Notes under the pieces: model-generated
What the model saw: only the letters and a program-made list of their open reading frames with translations
Databases searched by the model: none
What the model was told of the DNA's origin: nothing
Shown here: positions 1-8,218 of the stretch, in pieces
Layout: every line of letters begins with the position of its first letter
Position numbering within the stretch: position 1 is the stretch's first letter
Assembly (NCBI RefSeq): GCF_014649795.1
Contig: NZ_BMTS01000046.1
Span: forward strand, 1-33,477
Source of the DNA: Streptomyces melanogenes
GTDB lineage: Bacteria > Actinomycetota > Actinomycetes > Streptomycetales > Streptomycetaceae
DNA: 33,477 bases
Direction: 5' to 3'
Made by a program: the position numbers and the translations under genes

Positions 1-623
1 GGGATGGCGAGCAGGAACGAGTAGCGGGCCGCGGACTCGCGGGTGTAGCCCATCAGCAGGCCGCCGCTGATGGTGGCGCCCGAGCGGGAGACGCCCGGGA
101 TCAGGGCCATGGCCTGGCACATGCCGTACACCAGGCCGTCCTTGACGCTCAGGTCCTGGAGCGACTTGCGCTGCTTGGCCGCGCGGTGGCGGCCGCCCGC
201 CTCGTCCCGGGCGGCGCGGCGGTCGGCGATGCCGAGGACGACGCCCATCACGACCAGCGTGGTCGCGATGACCCGCAGATCGCGGAAGGTGGTGTCGATC
301 TGGTCCTTGAGGACGATGCCGAGCACACCGATCGGGATCGAGCCGACGATGACCAGCCAGCCCATCCGGGCGTCCTGGTCGCCGCGCATGCTCCGGTCCG
401 TGAGCGAGCGGAACCACGCCGAGATGATCCGGACGATGTCCTTGCGGAAGTAGATGAGGACGGCCGTCTCGGTGCCGATCTGGGTGATCGCGGTGAACGC
501 CGGCCCCGGGTCCTGCCAGTCGGCGAAGGCCGCGGTGAGGCGCAGGTGCGCGCTGGAGGAGATCGGCAGGAACTCCGTCAGCCCCTGGACAAGCCCGAGA
601 ATGAACGATTCGAACCAAGACAT
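1..623 (-). CDS. uppP: Undecaprenyl-diphosphatase UppP/BacA (partial, C-terminus beyond left edge)
   Basis: An integral membrane enzyme that dephosphorylates undecaprenyl diphosphate to recycle the lipid carrier of cell-wall synthesis; extra copies give bacitracin tolerance. Reading leftwards from ATG at 623, the protein starts MSWFESFILGLVQGLTEFLP followed by ISSSAHL, the family's first signature (Glu-rich segment plus SSSAHL). Near the left edge it has PGVSRSGATISGGLLMGYTR, the second signature with the PGxSRSG active-site loop. About 207 codons are visible out of a usual 270-290, so the last membrane segments lie outside the window. No strong Shine-Dalgarno is seen before the ATG. The upstream gene on the same strand ends 120 nt earlier. 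Family assignment is firm; the start is likely because the protein begins directly with the conserved N-terminus. Confidence 0.95.
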   Translation of the reverse strand, partial: MSWFESFILGLVQGLTEFLPISSSAHLRLTAAFADWQDPGPAFTAITQIGTETAVLIYFRKDIVRIISAWFRSLTDRSMRGDQDARMGWLVIVGSIPIGVLGIVLKDQIDTTFRDLRVIATTLVVMGVVLGIADRRAARDEAGGRHRAAKQRKSLQDLSVKDGLVYGMCQAMALIPGVSRSGATISGGLLMGYTRESAARYSFLLAI

Positions 624-672
624 GGGGCGTGGGCCATCCCGGGTGCTGAAGACGGTTGCGGGCACGACGATC

Positions 673-707
673 CGACGGCCGGTGTGATGGTGTGTTCGAC
701 GGCCGGT
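673..707. repeat. Pair of 11-bp direct repeats upstream of uppP
   Basis: CGACGGCCGGT occurs at 673-683 and again at 697-707, 24 bp start to start, in the 120-nt gap between the TVP38-type gene and uppP. The spacing is near two helical turns, so a regulator site is conceivable, but nothing else supports it. Confidence 0.3.
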
Positions 708-743
708 CGGAGGGCAGCGTACAGGCCCCAGATGAAGCGGGAG

Positions 744-1565
744 TTATGCGGTCCTGTCGGGCGTGGGTGAGGACACGGGTGCGGTGCCGGTCGCCTGGGG
801 CGTGGGCGCTTCCGGCCCCGCGGGCACCCCGGACGCGCCGGATGCCCCCGCCGCCTCCGCCCGCCCGCTCAACCGGTGCCGCTTGCGCCACGCCACCGCC
901 GCCGCGCCCAGGCCCGACACCGCGATGAACGCCATCGCGACCAGGAACACCGGCGAGGTCGGGGACGCGGCACGGCTGCCCGCGACCACGTACGCCGCCG
1001 TGTTCGGCACCGAGCCCAGGCCCGTCGCGAGCAGGAACGGCAGCCAGCCCATCCGGGAGACCGCCGCGCAGTAGTTGGCCGCCGCGAACGGCACGCCGGG
1101 GAAGAGTCGGATCGCCATCATCGACCGGAAGCCGTGCCGGCTGAGCTGGCCGTCCGCCGCCTTGAGCCAGCGGCCCCGCAGCAGCGGCCGCAGCGCGTCC
1201 TGGCCGAGCACCCGGCCGAGCCCGAACGAGATCCCGGCGCCCAGCACCGTCCCGGCGAGCGCGGACGGCAGGCCCGCCTGCGAGCCGAAGATCGCGCCCG
1301 CGGCCAGGTTGAGCAGCGGGCGCGGCACGAACGCCGCGGTGCACAGGCCGTACGCCACACCGAAGAGCACCACCGCGGCGCCGCCGCTCAGCCGGTGCGG
1401 CCAGCCGTCGGCGATCAGCCGCTGCGGTTCGAGGAGCAGCACGGTCGTGGCGGCCGCCGCGAGCACGAGCACCAGGAGGGCGAGGCGCGACCAGGGCGAG
1501 AGCAGGGCCCTGGTGCAGCGCACGGCGAGCCCGGCGGACGGTCGGGCGACGAGGTCGTCGAGCAT
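744..1565 (-). CDS. TVP38/TMEM64 (VTT domain) family membrane protein
   Basis: A 273-aa polytopic membrane protein of the VTT/DedA superfamily, members of which are implicated in lipid scrambling or membrane homeostasis; the substrate here is unknown. A hydrophobic helix lies at about residues 27-46. The VTT core follows: PRPLLNLAAGAIFG (about 81-94), a glycine-rich re-entrant segment, then RLFPGVPFAAANY (about 153-165), which corresponds to the conserved FxPGxPF region. The C-terminal 40 residues are Ala/Gly/Pro-rich and probably disordered. The open frame extends 81 codons further upstream, but that extension is Arg/Pro-rich and unlike the family, so I start at ATG 1565 (MLDDLVARP). No clear Shine-Dalgarno is visible. 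It lies upstream of uppP on the same strand with a 120-nt gap. Confidence 0.85.
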   Translation of the reverse strand: MLDDLVARPSAGLAVRCTRALLSPWSRLALLVLVLAAAATTVLLLEPQRLIADGWPHRLSGGAAVVLFGVAYGLCTAAFVPRPLLNLAAGAIFGSQAGLPSALAGTVLGAGISFGLGRVLGQDALRPLLRGRWLKAADGQLSRHGFRSMMAIRLFPGVPFAAANYCAAVSRMGWLPFLLATGLGSVPNTAAYVVAGSRAASPTSPVFLVAMAFIAVSGLGAAAVAWRKRHRLSGRAEAAGASGASGVPAGPEAPTPQATGTAPVSSPTPDRTA

Positions 1566-1958
1566 CCGGGGAGAGTAACCGACGGGAGCATGTGATCGCC
1601 GTAACGGGCGTCGCCTTACGGCCGTACGCGAGGCGAACGGCGTCGTGGGCCGGTGTCCCGCCCCAACTCCCCGCCGCCGAAAACCATTCGACGCCCGCCC
1701 CGCGCCGGGGCATGATCGGCAGCATGTTCCGGCACGCCTTCCCCGCAGCGCCGTCCGCAGTCGCGGACGCGCCGAAGGCTGCCCTCGCGGCTGCGGCGAT
1801 CGCCGCAACAGCGGCCCTCATCGCTGCCGCAGCGCCCCTCGACGGCGCCCGAAGCTGACCCTTCCCGGAGAGACCGGCGGACCCCGCAGGGGGAGGGTCG
1901 GCCGGATCCAGGGGTCCCGTCGCGGCTTCCAGTTATTGAGCACCCGAGGGACACAGCC
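1566..1958. other. Intergenic region upstream of tuf3
   Basis: This 393-nt divergent region lies between the TVP38-type gene and tuf3. It holds one possible small alanine-rich ORF (1724-1858) and the tuf3 leader. A good ribosome site (CGAGGGAC) ends about 8 nt before the tuf3 ATG. I could not place a convincing -10/-35 pair for tuf3. No tRNA or repeat is seen. Confidence 0.6.
1724..1858 (+). CDS. Possible small alanine-rich membrane peptide
   Basis: A 44-codon frame starting MFRHAFPAAPSAVADAP and continuing into a hydrophobic stretch of Ala/Ile/Leu/Thr long enough for one membrane helix, then a short polar tail. CATGAT lies 7 nt before the ATG and could serve as a -10 for a leaderless transcript. 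An in-frame ATG at 1712 would add four residues. No family is recognised. Alanine-rich frames arise easily by chance in 70+% GC DNA, so this is tentative; conservation in relatives would decide it. Confidence 0.25.
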   Translation: MFRHAFPAAPSAVADAPKAALAAAAIAATAALIAAAAPLDGARS

Positions 1959-3128
<1,170 letters not shown>

Positions 3129-3134
3129 CCGCAC

Positions 3135-3177
3135 GCGGACCCGTCTCCTCCGGCACCCCCGGGGGAGGCGGGTCCGC
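3135..3177 (+). terminator. Hairpin terminator of tuf3
   Basis: An inverted repeat starts 6 nt after the tuf3 stop: GCGGACCCG...CTCC pairs with GGAG...CGGGTCCGC, about 14 pairs with one G-U, around a C/G-rich loop. There is no long T-tract, which is common in Streptomyces. Confidence 0.75.
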
Positions 3178-3199
3178 CGTCTTCCGTCATGCTTCGGGC

Positions 3200-4039
3200 A
3201 TGGGAGACACGGCACTGGTGCTCGGCGCGGGCGGAATCACCGGCGTGGGCTGGGAGATCGGCATGCTGTACGGGCTCGCCGAGGCGGGCGTCGACGTGAC
3301 CGGCGCCGAGCTGGTGGTCGGCAGTTCGGCGGGCTCGGTGGTCGCCGCGCAGATCACCTCGGGGCGGATCGGGCTGCCGCAGCTGTATGAGCGTCAGCTC
3401 GCGCGGCCCGACGGCGAAGTCCCGGCGAACCTGGGCCCGGCCGCGGTGTTCCGGTTCGCCCGCGCGGCGCTGACCTCCCGTACGCCCGAGGAGTACGGCA
3501 GGAAACTGGGCCGGGTCGCGCTCGCCGGTGGCACCGAGCAGGAGGCCGCGCGGCGCGAGGTGATCGCCGGACGGCTGGTGTCGCACGAGTGGCCGCGGCG
3601 GCGGTTGAGGATCACGGCGGTCGCGGCGGACAGCGGCGAACTGCGGATCTTCGACCCGGAGAGCGGTGTGGACCTGGTGGACGCGGTCGCCGCCAGCTGC
3701 GCGGTGCCCGGGGTGTGGCCCGCCGTCACCGTCGAGGGCCGCCGCTGGATCGACGGGGGAGTGCACTCCCCGGCCAACGCCCAGCTCGCCGCCGGATACG
3801 ACCGGGTGCTGGTCCTCGCACCGCTCGCCCTCGGCGGCGGCCCGCTGGACTCACCGCGCACCCAGGTGGCCGCACTGGCCGCAGCTGGCGCGCGCGTCGA
3901 GCTCATCACCCCGGACTCCACCTCCCGCCGAGCGTTCGGCCGCAACTCCCTGGAACCGTCCCGCCGCGCCCCGGCCGCGAGAGCCGGCCGCACCCAGGCG
4001 GCGTCCCACGCGGCGACGGTCGCGGAACTCTGGGCGTAG
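3200..4039 (+). CDS. Patatin-like phospholipase family protein
   Basis: A 279-aa Ser-Asp dyad lipid acyl hydrolase. It has the glycine-rich oxyanion loop GAGGITG (9-15), the nucleophile elbow GSSAG (41-45, Ser43) and the catalytic Asp in WIDGG (Asp185), the three motifs of the bacterial patatin fold in order. No signal peptide or membrane helix is seen, so it is probably cytoplasmic. The last 50 residues are Arg/Ala-rich and less conserved-looking. ATG 3200 follows the tuf3 terminator by 22 nt. CATGCT 6 nt before the ATG could be the -10 of a leaderless transcript, but I see no matching -35. Its substrate cannot be told from sequence. It ends next to a dispersed repeat. Confidence 0.9.
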   Translation: MGDTALVLGAGGITGVGWEIGMLYGLAEAGVDVTGAELVVGSSAGSVVAAQITSGRIGLPQLYERQLARPDGEVPANLGPAAVFRFARAALTSRTPEEYGRKLGRVALAGGTEQEAARREVIAGRLVSHEWPRRRLRITAVAADSGELRIFDPESGVDLVDAVAASCAVPGVWPAVTVEGRRWIDGGVHSPANAQLAAGYDRVLVLAPLALGGGPLDSPRTQVAALAAAGARVELITPDSTSRRAFGRNSLEPSRRAPAARAGRTQAASHAATVAELWA

Positions 4040-4105
4040 GGGCAGCCCCTTCACGGGCGCGGGGGAACTGAGCGACCAGCCACAGACGGCCCGCAGCCGA
4101 CGAAC
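4038..4105. repeat. Dispersed intergenic repeat, copy 1
   Basis: Just after the patatin-like gene comes a segment with core GGGCGCGGGGGAACTGAGCG then ACCAGCC and later GACGGCCCGCAG. A closely similar segment is at about 14994-15043. The left end contains a small palindrome AGGGGCAGCCCCT. To my knowledge, elements with this GGGGCGCGGGGAACTGCGCG core are scattered through intergenic regions of many Streptomyces genomes. Confidence 0.7.
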
Positions 4106-4142
4106 CACACTCCCCGCGGAGCGCCTGCCGCACAATGGGACC

Positions 4143-4988
4143 GTGAACGAGCCGATACCCGTCAGCCGGACAGTGGACTGGGGCACCGCCAAGCTGATGC
4201 CCGACGTGGACCGGGAGCGGGCCTGGCTGCTCACCGTGAACGGCGCGCCCCAGTCGTACGTCGACCTCGACGACCCCACGTACATCGAGTTCGAGTACGC
4301 CCGCAGGCTCGCCCACGTCGTCGACTGCGCGGGCGAGCCCGGCGCACCGCTGGACGCGCTCCACCTCGGCGGCGGCGCCCTCACCCTGCCGCGCTATCTG
4401 GCCGCGACCCGGCCGGGCTCGCGCCAGGACGTGGTGGAGGCCGACCGGGGGCTGCTCGCCCTGGTCACCGAGCATCTGCCGCTGCCCGACGGCAGCGGGA
4501 TCCGGGTGCACGCGGCCGACGCCCGCGCCTGGGCCGAACAGGCCCCGGCGGACTCGGCCGATCTGCTCCTCGCGGACGTGTTCGGCGGCTCCCGGGTGCC
4601 CGCGCACCTCACCTCGGTCGAGTACGCGCGCACCGCCGAGCGGGTGCTGCGGCCCGGCGGGCTCTACGCGGCCAACCTCGCCGACGGCGCGCCCTTCGAC
4701 TTCCTCCGCCCCCAGCTGGCCACCTTCCGGGCGGTGTTCGAGCAGGTCGCGCTGGTCGCGGAGCCCTCGGTGCTGCGCGGGCGGCGGTTCGGCAACGTGG
4801 TGCTGCTGGCCTCGCACGGGCCGCTGCCGATCGCCCGCCTCGCCCGGCTGACCGCCGGGGACGCCTTCCCCGCCCGGGTCGAGCACGGCGACGCGCTGCG
4901 GCGGTTCACCGGTGGCGCGCGGCCCGTTCCGGACAGCGAGGCGCAGCCGTCACCCGAGCCCCCCGAGGGGGCGTTCGGCATCGGCTGA
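4143..4988 (+). CDS. Spermidine-synthase-fold SAM-dependent methyltransferase-like protein
   Basis: A 281-aa Rossmann-fold protein of the polyamine-synthase/methyltransferase group. It has a nucleotide-binding loop LHLGGGALTLPRYL, an acidic strand end VVEAD, an adenine-contact DARAW and the strand LLLADVFGGSRVP, in the usual order. The aminopropyltransferase GGGDG and (V/I)DSxDP motifs are altered (GGGAL, ADVFGGS), so genuine spermidine synthase activity is doubtful. Many actinobacterial members carry the spermidine-synthase label without proof. I start at GTG 4143 because the conserved part begins soon after; the open frame runs further upstream only because the region is GC-rich. Its last 39 bp overlap the convergent MFS gene. 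Confidence 0.8.
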   Translation: MNEPIPVSRTVDWGTAKLMPDVDRERAWLLTVNGAPQSYVDLDDPTYIEFEYARRLAHVVDCAGEPGAPLDALHLGGGALTLPRYLAATRPGSRQDVVEADRGLLALVTEHLPLPDGSGIRVHAADARAWAEQAPADSADLLLADVFGGSRVPAHLTSVEYARTAERVLRPGGLYAANLADGAPFDFLRPQLATFRAVFEQVALVAEPSVLRGRRFGNVVLLASHGPLPIARLARLTAGDAFPARVEHGDALRRFTGGARPVPDSEAQPSPEPPEGAFGIG

Positions 4989-6269
4989 GACGGGCGGAAC
5001 CACCGCGTCCGGCTCCGCCGTGGCCCCGGCCACCGGCGCGGTGCGGCGCGTCAGGTTCCGTACGTCCGGGACGGTCAGCACCGCCGCCGTCAGGACCACG
5101 ATCACCACCGCGCAGCCCCACAGCGCGGAGGTCCGGCCGAAGGCGCTCTCGGCGGGGCCCGCGAGCGCGGTGGCGAGCGGCACCACGGCGAGCGAGCCGA
5201 GCCAGTCGTAGGCGGAGACCCGGGACAGCTTCTCCTCGGGTATCTCCTGGTGCATCGCGGTCATCCAGGAGACGCCGAACACCTCGATCGACACACCGGT
5301 CACGAACATCACCGCGACCAGCACCCCGATCGGCACCGGCACGGCGAGCGCGGCGGAGGGCAGCGCGAGGGGGAAGACGCAGAGCGAGCCGACGAACAGC
5401 AGGCGGCGCGGCTTCCAGCGCATCATCACCAGGGCGCCGCCGACCGTGCCCGCCCCGAACGCGGCGAGCGCCAGGCCCCACGGCCCCGGCCCGCCCAGGT
5501 GGTCCCGGGCGACCAGCGGCCCGTACACCGCGTCGGCGGCCACCACGACGGCGTTGACGATCGAGAACTGCGCCACGATCGCCCAGAGCCAGGGGCGGCC
5601 GATGAACTCCCGCCAGCCGTCGCGCAGATCGGCCACGATGCCGCCGCCGGGCTCGCGCGGCGGGATGTGGCGTACGTCGATGAAGGCGCGCAGTCCGCCC
5701 GCGACGGCGAAGGCGGCCGCGTCGACGGCGAGCACCCAGCCGGGTCCGACGGCGGCGATCAGCGCCCCGCCGAGGGCGGCGCCGCCGATGCCCGCGCCCT
5801 GCATCGCCATCCGGTACAGCGCGAACGCGCGCCCGGCCTCCTCGCCCTCCACGCTGGACATCAGCATGCCCTCGGACGCGGGGCCGAAGAACGCCTGGCC
5901 CACGCCGCCGAGGGCGCTGAGCGCCAGCATCTGCCACAGCTGCGGCGAGCCGGTGAGGACGAGCAGTGCGAAGGCGCCCTGGGAGAGGAAGTTGAGGCTG
6001 TTGGCGGCGACCATCACCCGGTGCCGGGGTATTCGGTCCGCGAGCGCGCCGCCGACGAGCAGGAAGAGGACGAGCGGCACGGTACGGGCCGCCGCCACCA
6101 GACCCACGTCGCCGCCGTCGCCGCCCGCCTGCAGCACCGCGAACGCCGAGGCGATCAGGGCGCCCTGACTGCCCAGATTGGTCACGATCGCGGCGGCGGT
6201 GAGCAGCGAGTAGTTGCGGCCCGCCCACTTGGGGCGGCGGATACGGGAGACGGCGGCGGCAGATGTCAC
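4950..6269 (-). CDS. MFS transporter (MFS_3/EntS-like exporter)
   Basis: A 439-aa integral membrane protein with about 12 hydrophobic segments. The loop between segments 2 and 3 carries the MFS signature GGALADRIPRHRVM, and a second signature-like loop (MMRWKPRRLL) precedes the C-terminal half. The organisation resembles the EntS/MFS_3 group that exports siderophores, macrolides or other small molecules; the substrate is unknown. A TTG 36 nt upstream (6305) keeps the frame open, but that TTG is the first half of a good -35 box. I therefore choose GTG 6269, which lies 6 nt after the -10 and gives a leaderless transcript. The 3' end overlaps the convergent methyltransferase-like gene by 39 bp. 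Confidence 0.9.
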   Translation of the reverse strand: MTSAAAVSRIRRPKWAGRNYSLLTAAAIVTNLGSQGALIASAFAVLQAGGDGGDVGLVAAARTVPLVLFLLVGGALADRIPRHRVMVAANSLNFLSQGAFALLVLTGSPQLWQMLALSALGGVGQAFFGPASEGMLMSSVEGEEAGRAFALYRMAMQGAGIGGAALGGALIAAVGPGWVLAVDAAAFAVAGGLRAFIDVRHIPPREPGGGIVADLRDGWREFIGRPWLWAIVAQFSIVNAVVVAADAVYGPLVARDHLGGPGPWGLALAAFGAGTVGGALVMMRWKPRRLLFVGSLCVFPLALPSAALAVPVPIGVLVAVMFVTGVSIEVFGVSWMTAMHQEIPEEKLSRVSAYDWLGSLAVVPLATALAGPAESAFGRTSALWGCAVVIVVLTAAVLTVPDVRNLTRRTAPVAGATAEPDAVVPPVSADAERPLGGLG

Positions 6270-6275
6270 CTGTGG

Positions 6276-6305
6276 ACTATCGCCGCCGCCGCCTCGAAGT
6301 GCCAA
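6276..6305 (-). promoter_or_regulatory. Promoter of the MFS gene (probably leaderless)
   Basis: On the minus strand TTGGCA (6305-6300), an 18-nt spacer and GATAGT (6281-6276) stand 6 nt before GTG 6269, which would place the transcription start on or beside the start codon. Confidence 0.55.
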
Positions 6306-6356
6306 ACCGATTGCCGCTCCGTACGCGGTGCCGGGGGTGTCACCGCGTAACGGGGG

Positions 6357-7436
6357 TCAGCCGGTGGGCTGACCGGCCAGGCGGACCGTGCTGAGGATCT
6401 TCTGGATGGTCTCCTCGGAGACCGCGCCGCTGACGCCGGTGGCCGAGTAGAGGCTCCAGGCCACGAAGTCGCCCTTGGCGTTCTTGAAGCCGAAGGTGAT
6501 CGCCTGGCCGTCCGTGTCGCACTTGCTGGTCTTCTTGACCCCGGTCGCCGAGGCCCGGGCGACGCTGCCCGTGATGCCCGACTTGGTGGTGTACGGAACC
6601 GGCTTGACGATCTTGATGACGTTCTTGTCCGGCTGCGTGTACGCGCCGTAGACCCACCACGGCACCTGGTTCTCGGCCACCTCGTCGGTGTTCTTGGCGC
6701 CGTCGGCGCCCTTGGTGCCGGTGCCCGCGAGCTCGGTGTCCTCGGTGTTGCCGTCGTGGTTGGAGTCCTCGGTGCACCACTTGGGCTTGTAGTACGCGGG
6801 CGCCGACTGCATGATGATCGGCTTCCCGGTCGGGTTGGCGTGGTCCTCGAAGCCGCCGGCCCAGCTCGGGCCCTTGAACTCCCAGTCCGACGGGACGTCG
6901 AAGGCCGTGCCCCACTTGGGGTTGGTGATGACCTTCCAGCCCTCGATGGTCGGCTTCTGCTCCTCGGTGGAGCCGCCGCGCGGGTTGGCGGCGGGCGACG
7001 AGGCCTGCGCCGGAACCGAGGCGCTCTGCGACGGCTTGTTGTCGTCGGCCTTTGTGTCCTTCTTGCCGTCGTCCTTCATGACCACGACGCCGGTGACGAC
7101 CGCCGCGACCACGACCGCGGTCGCCGCGACGATGGCGATCAGGGTCGTCTTCTTCTTGCCCCCGTCACCGTCCTGCGGCGGCATCGGCGGTCCGGGCGGC
7201 GCCGCCACCGGGTACTGCGGCACGGTCGGCTGCTGGTACGGGTTGGGCTGCTGCTGCGGATAGCCGTATCCCGGCTGCTGGTAGCCGCCGGGCGGCGCCT
7301 GGGGCGGTGCCTGGTGCCCCGGCTGCGTCGGCTGCTGGTACGGATTGGGCTGTTGGTAGCCCGGCTGCTGGTACGGGTTCTGGTTCGGGTCCTGCGGATT
7401 CTGCTCGCCCCCGGGCGGCTGCTGTCCTTGCCACAT
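6357..7436 (-). CDS. Pro/Gln-rich single-pass membrane protein with extracytoplasmic domain
   Basis: A 359-aa protein of a type common in Streptomyces. Residues 1-90 are a low-complexity cytoplasmic arm of repeated PYQQP/GYQQP units. After KKK there is one membrane helix (about 97-120), a charged Lys/Asp and Ser/Pro linker (about 121-160), then a folded external domain of about 200 residues with two cysteines (in KWCTED and SKCDTD) that could form a disulfide. The order (positive residues before the helix) predicts N-in/C-out topology. No enzyme motif is seen. Similar proline-rich arms occur on membrane proteins found next to signalling systems, but no kinase is adjacent. It is divergent from a thioesterase gene. 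Confidence 0.85.
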   Translation of the reverse strand: MWQGQQPPGGEQNPQDPNQNPYQQPGYQQPNPYQQPTQPGHQAPPQAPPGGYQQPGYGYPQQQPNPYQQPTVPQYPVAAPPGPPMPPQDGDGGKKKTTLIAIVAATAVVVAAVVTGVVVMKDDGKKDTKADDNKPSQSASVPAQASSPAANPRGGSTEEQKPTIEGWKVITNPKWGTAFDVPSDWEFKGPSWAGGFEDHANPTGKPIIMQSAPAYYKPKWCTEDSNHDGNTEDTELAGTGTKGADGAKNTDEVAENQVPWWVYGAYTQPDKNVIKIVKPVPYTTKSGITGSVARASATGVKKTSKCDTDGQAITFGFKNAKGDFVAWSLYSATGVSGAVSEETIQKILSTVRLAGQPTG

Positions 7437-7444
7437 GGCGAGTA

Positions 7445-7473
7445 ACCATAGAGGGGACGGGTGACAGCTCCAA
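7445..7473 (-). promoter_or_regulatory. Promoter of the Pro/Gln-rich membrane protein gene
   Basis: On the minus strand TTGGAG (7473-7468), exactly 17 nt, then TATGGT (7450-7445). The ATG at 7436 is 8 nt further, so the mRNA would have almost no leader. Confidence 0.6.
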
Positions 7474-7493
7474 CGTCCGCCCCTGTGAGGGGA

Positions 7494-7523
7494 TGGTCAA
7501 GGTCTACTACTCGCGGGTAACAT
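7494..7523 (+). promoter_or_regulatory. Promoter of the thioesterase gene
   Basis: TGGTCA (7494-7499), 18 nt, TAACAT (7518-7523), then ATG at 7532 after 8 nt. Fit to consensus is moderate. It implies a leaderless message and supports ATG 7532 over the upstream in-frame ATG at 7493. Confidence 0.45.
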
Positions 7524-7531
7524 CCGATGCC

Positions 7532-7984
7532 ATGAGCGCTGATCACATGTCCGTCGGCGAGATGCTCGCCGCGACCGTTCCGATGGCCAGGACCCTCAAT
7601 CTGGAGTTCCTGGAGACCACCCCCGAGCGGGCCGTGGTCCGGCTGCCCGACCAGGCCGACTACCACAACCACGTGGGCGGACCGCACGCCGGCGCGATGT
7701 TCACGCTCGCCGAGTCCGCCAGCGGTGCCATCGTGATCGCCGCCTTCGGCGACCAGATGAACCGGGCCGTGCCGCTCGCCGTCAAGGCGGAGATCGGCTA
7801 CAAGAAGCTCGCCATGGGCGTGGTCACCGCCACCGCCACGTTGGGCCGCCCGATCGCGGACGTCGTCGCGGAGCTGGACGCGGGGGAGCGCCCCGAGTTC
7901 CCGGTCGCCATCGCGATCACCCGCGAGGACGGCGCCGTCACCGGCGAGATGACGGTCGTCTGGACCCTGCGGCCCAACAGCTGA
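7532..7984 (+). CDS. Hotdog-fold thioesterase (PaaI/DUF4442 type)
   Basis: A 150-aa single-domain hotdog protein expected to hydrolyse acyl-CoA thioesters. The diagnostic stretch NHVGGPHAGAMFTLAESASG (about 49-68) is the DUF4442/PaaI-like hotdog helix with its GPHAGAMF motif. No signal peptide is present. ATG 7532 (MSADHMSVGEM) is preferred because it sits 8 nt after a -10-like TAACAT. The in-frame ATG at 7493 would add 13 residues and has only a too-close GAGGGG. It is monocistronic: a 21-bp-stem terminator starts 16 nt after the stop. The physiological acyl-CoA is unknown. Confidence 0.9.
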   Translation: MSADHMSVGEMLAATVPMARTLNLEFLETTPERAVVRLPDQADYHNHVGGPHAGAMFTLAESASGAIVIAAFGDQMNRAVPLAVKAEIGYKKLAMGVVTATATLGRPIADVVAELDAGERPEFPVAIAITREDGAVTGEMTVVWTLRPNS

Positions 7985-7999
7985 TCCACGCGGTTCCCG

Positions 8000-8045
8000 A
8001 ACGGATCCGGCCCCGAGTGCTCCCGCACTCGGGGCCGGATCCGTT
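8000..8045 (+). terminator. Strong rho-independent terminator after the thioesterase gene
   Basis: A perfect 21-bp inverted repeat: AACGGATCCGGCCCCGAGTG plus C at 8000-8020, loop TCCC, complement at 8025-8045, followed by a T-rich TTCTTGTT. It insulates the thioesterase gene from the glycosidase promoter. Confidence 0.92.
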
Positions 8046-8059
8046 TCTTGTTCAACTTA

Positions 8060-8088
8060 TTGACTCCACTCCGGGCCGGTCCTAGCTT
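8060..8088 (+). promoter_or_regulatory. Promoter of the glycosidase-esterase operon
   Basis: TTGACT (8060-8065), a 17-nt spacer and TAGCTT (8083-8088) form a good housekeeping-type promoter right after the terminator. The transcript would have about a 125-nt leader. The -35 is embedded in GTTCAACTTATTGAC, a partial palindrome (GTTCAA/TTGAC) that could be a sugar-repressor operator; that is inference. Confidence 0.6.
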
Positions 8089-8218
8089 TCTCGGACAACA
8101 CGTGGCGCCTGACGAACCGTCAACGGGGTTCCGGCGCATGGTGTGTTCAGAAGCCGAAGCGCGTCCTGTCGTTTGCACGTGTCACCTCGCCGTGCCCGCA
8201 CACCAAGGAGTGACGGTC

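Noticed and set aside
4143..4988. Calling this gene a true spermidine synthase
   Set aside because: The polyamine-synthase GGGDG and catalytic acidic motif are altered, so only the fold-level assignment is supported.
6270..6305. TTG 6305 as start of the MFS gene
   Set aside because: It lies in the -35 box of a promoter whose -10 is 6 nt before GTG 6269, and no ribosome site precedes it.
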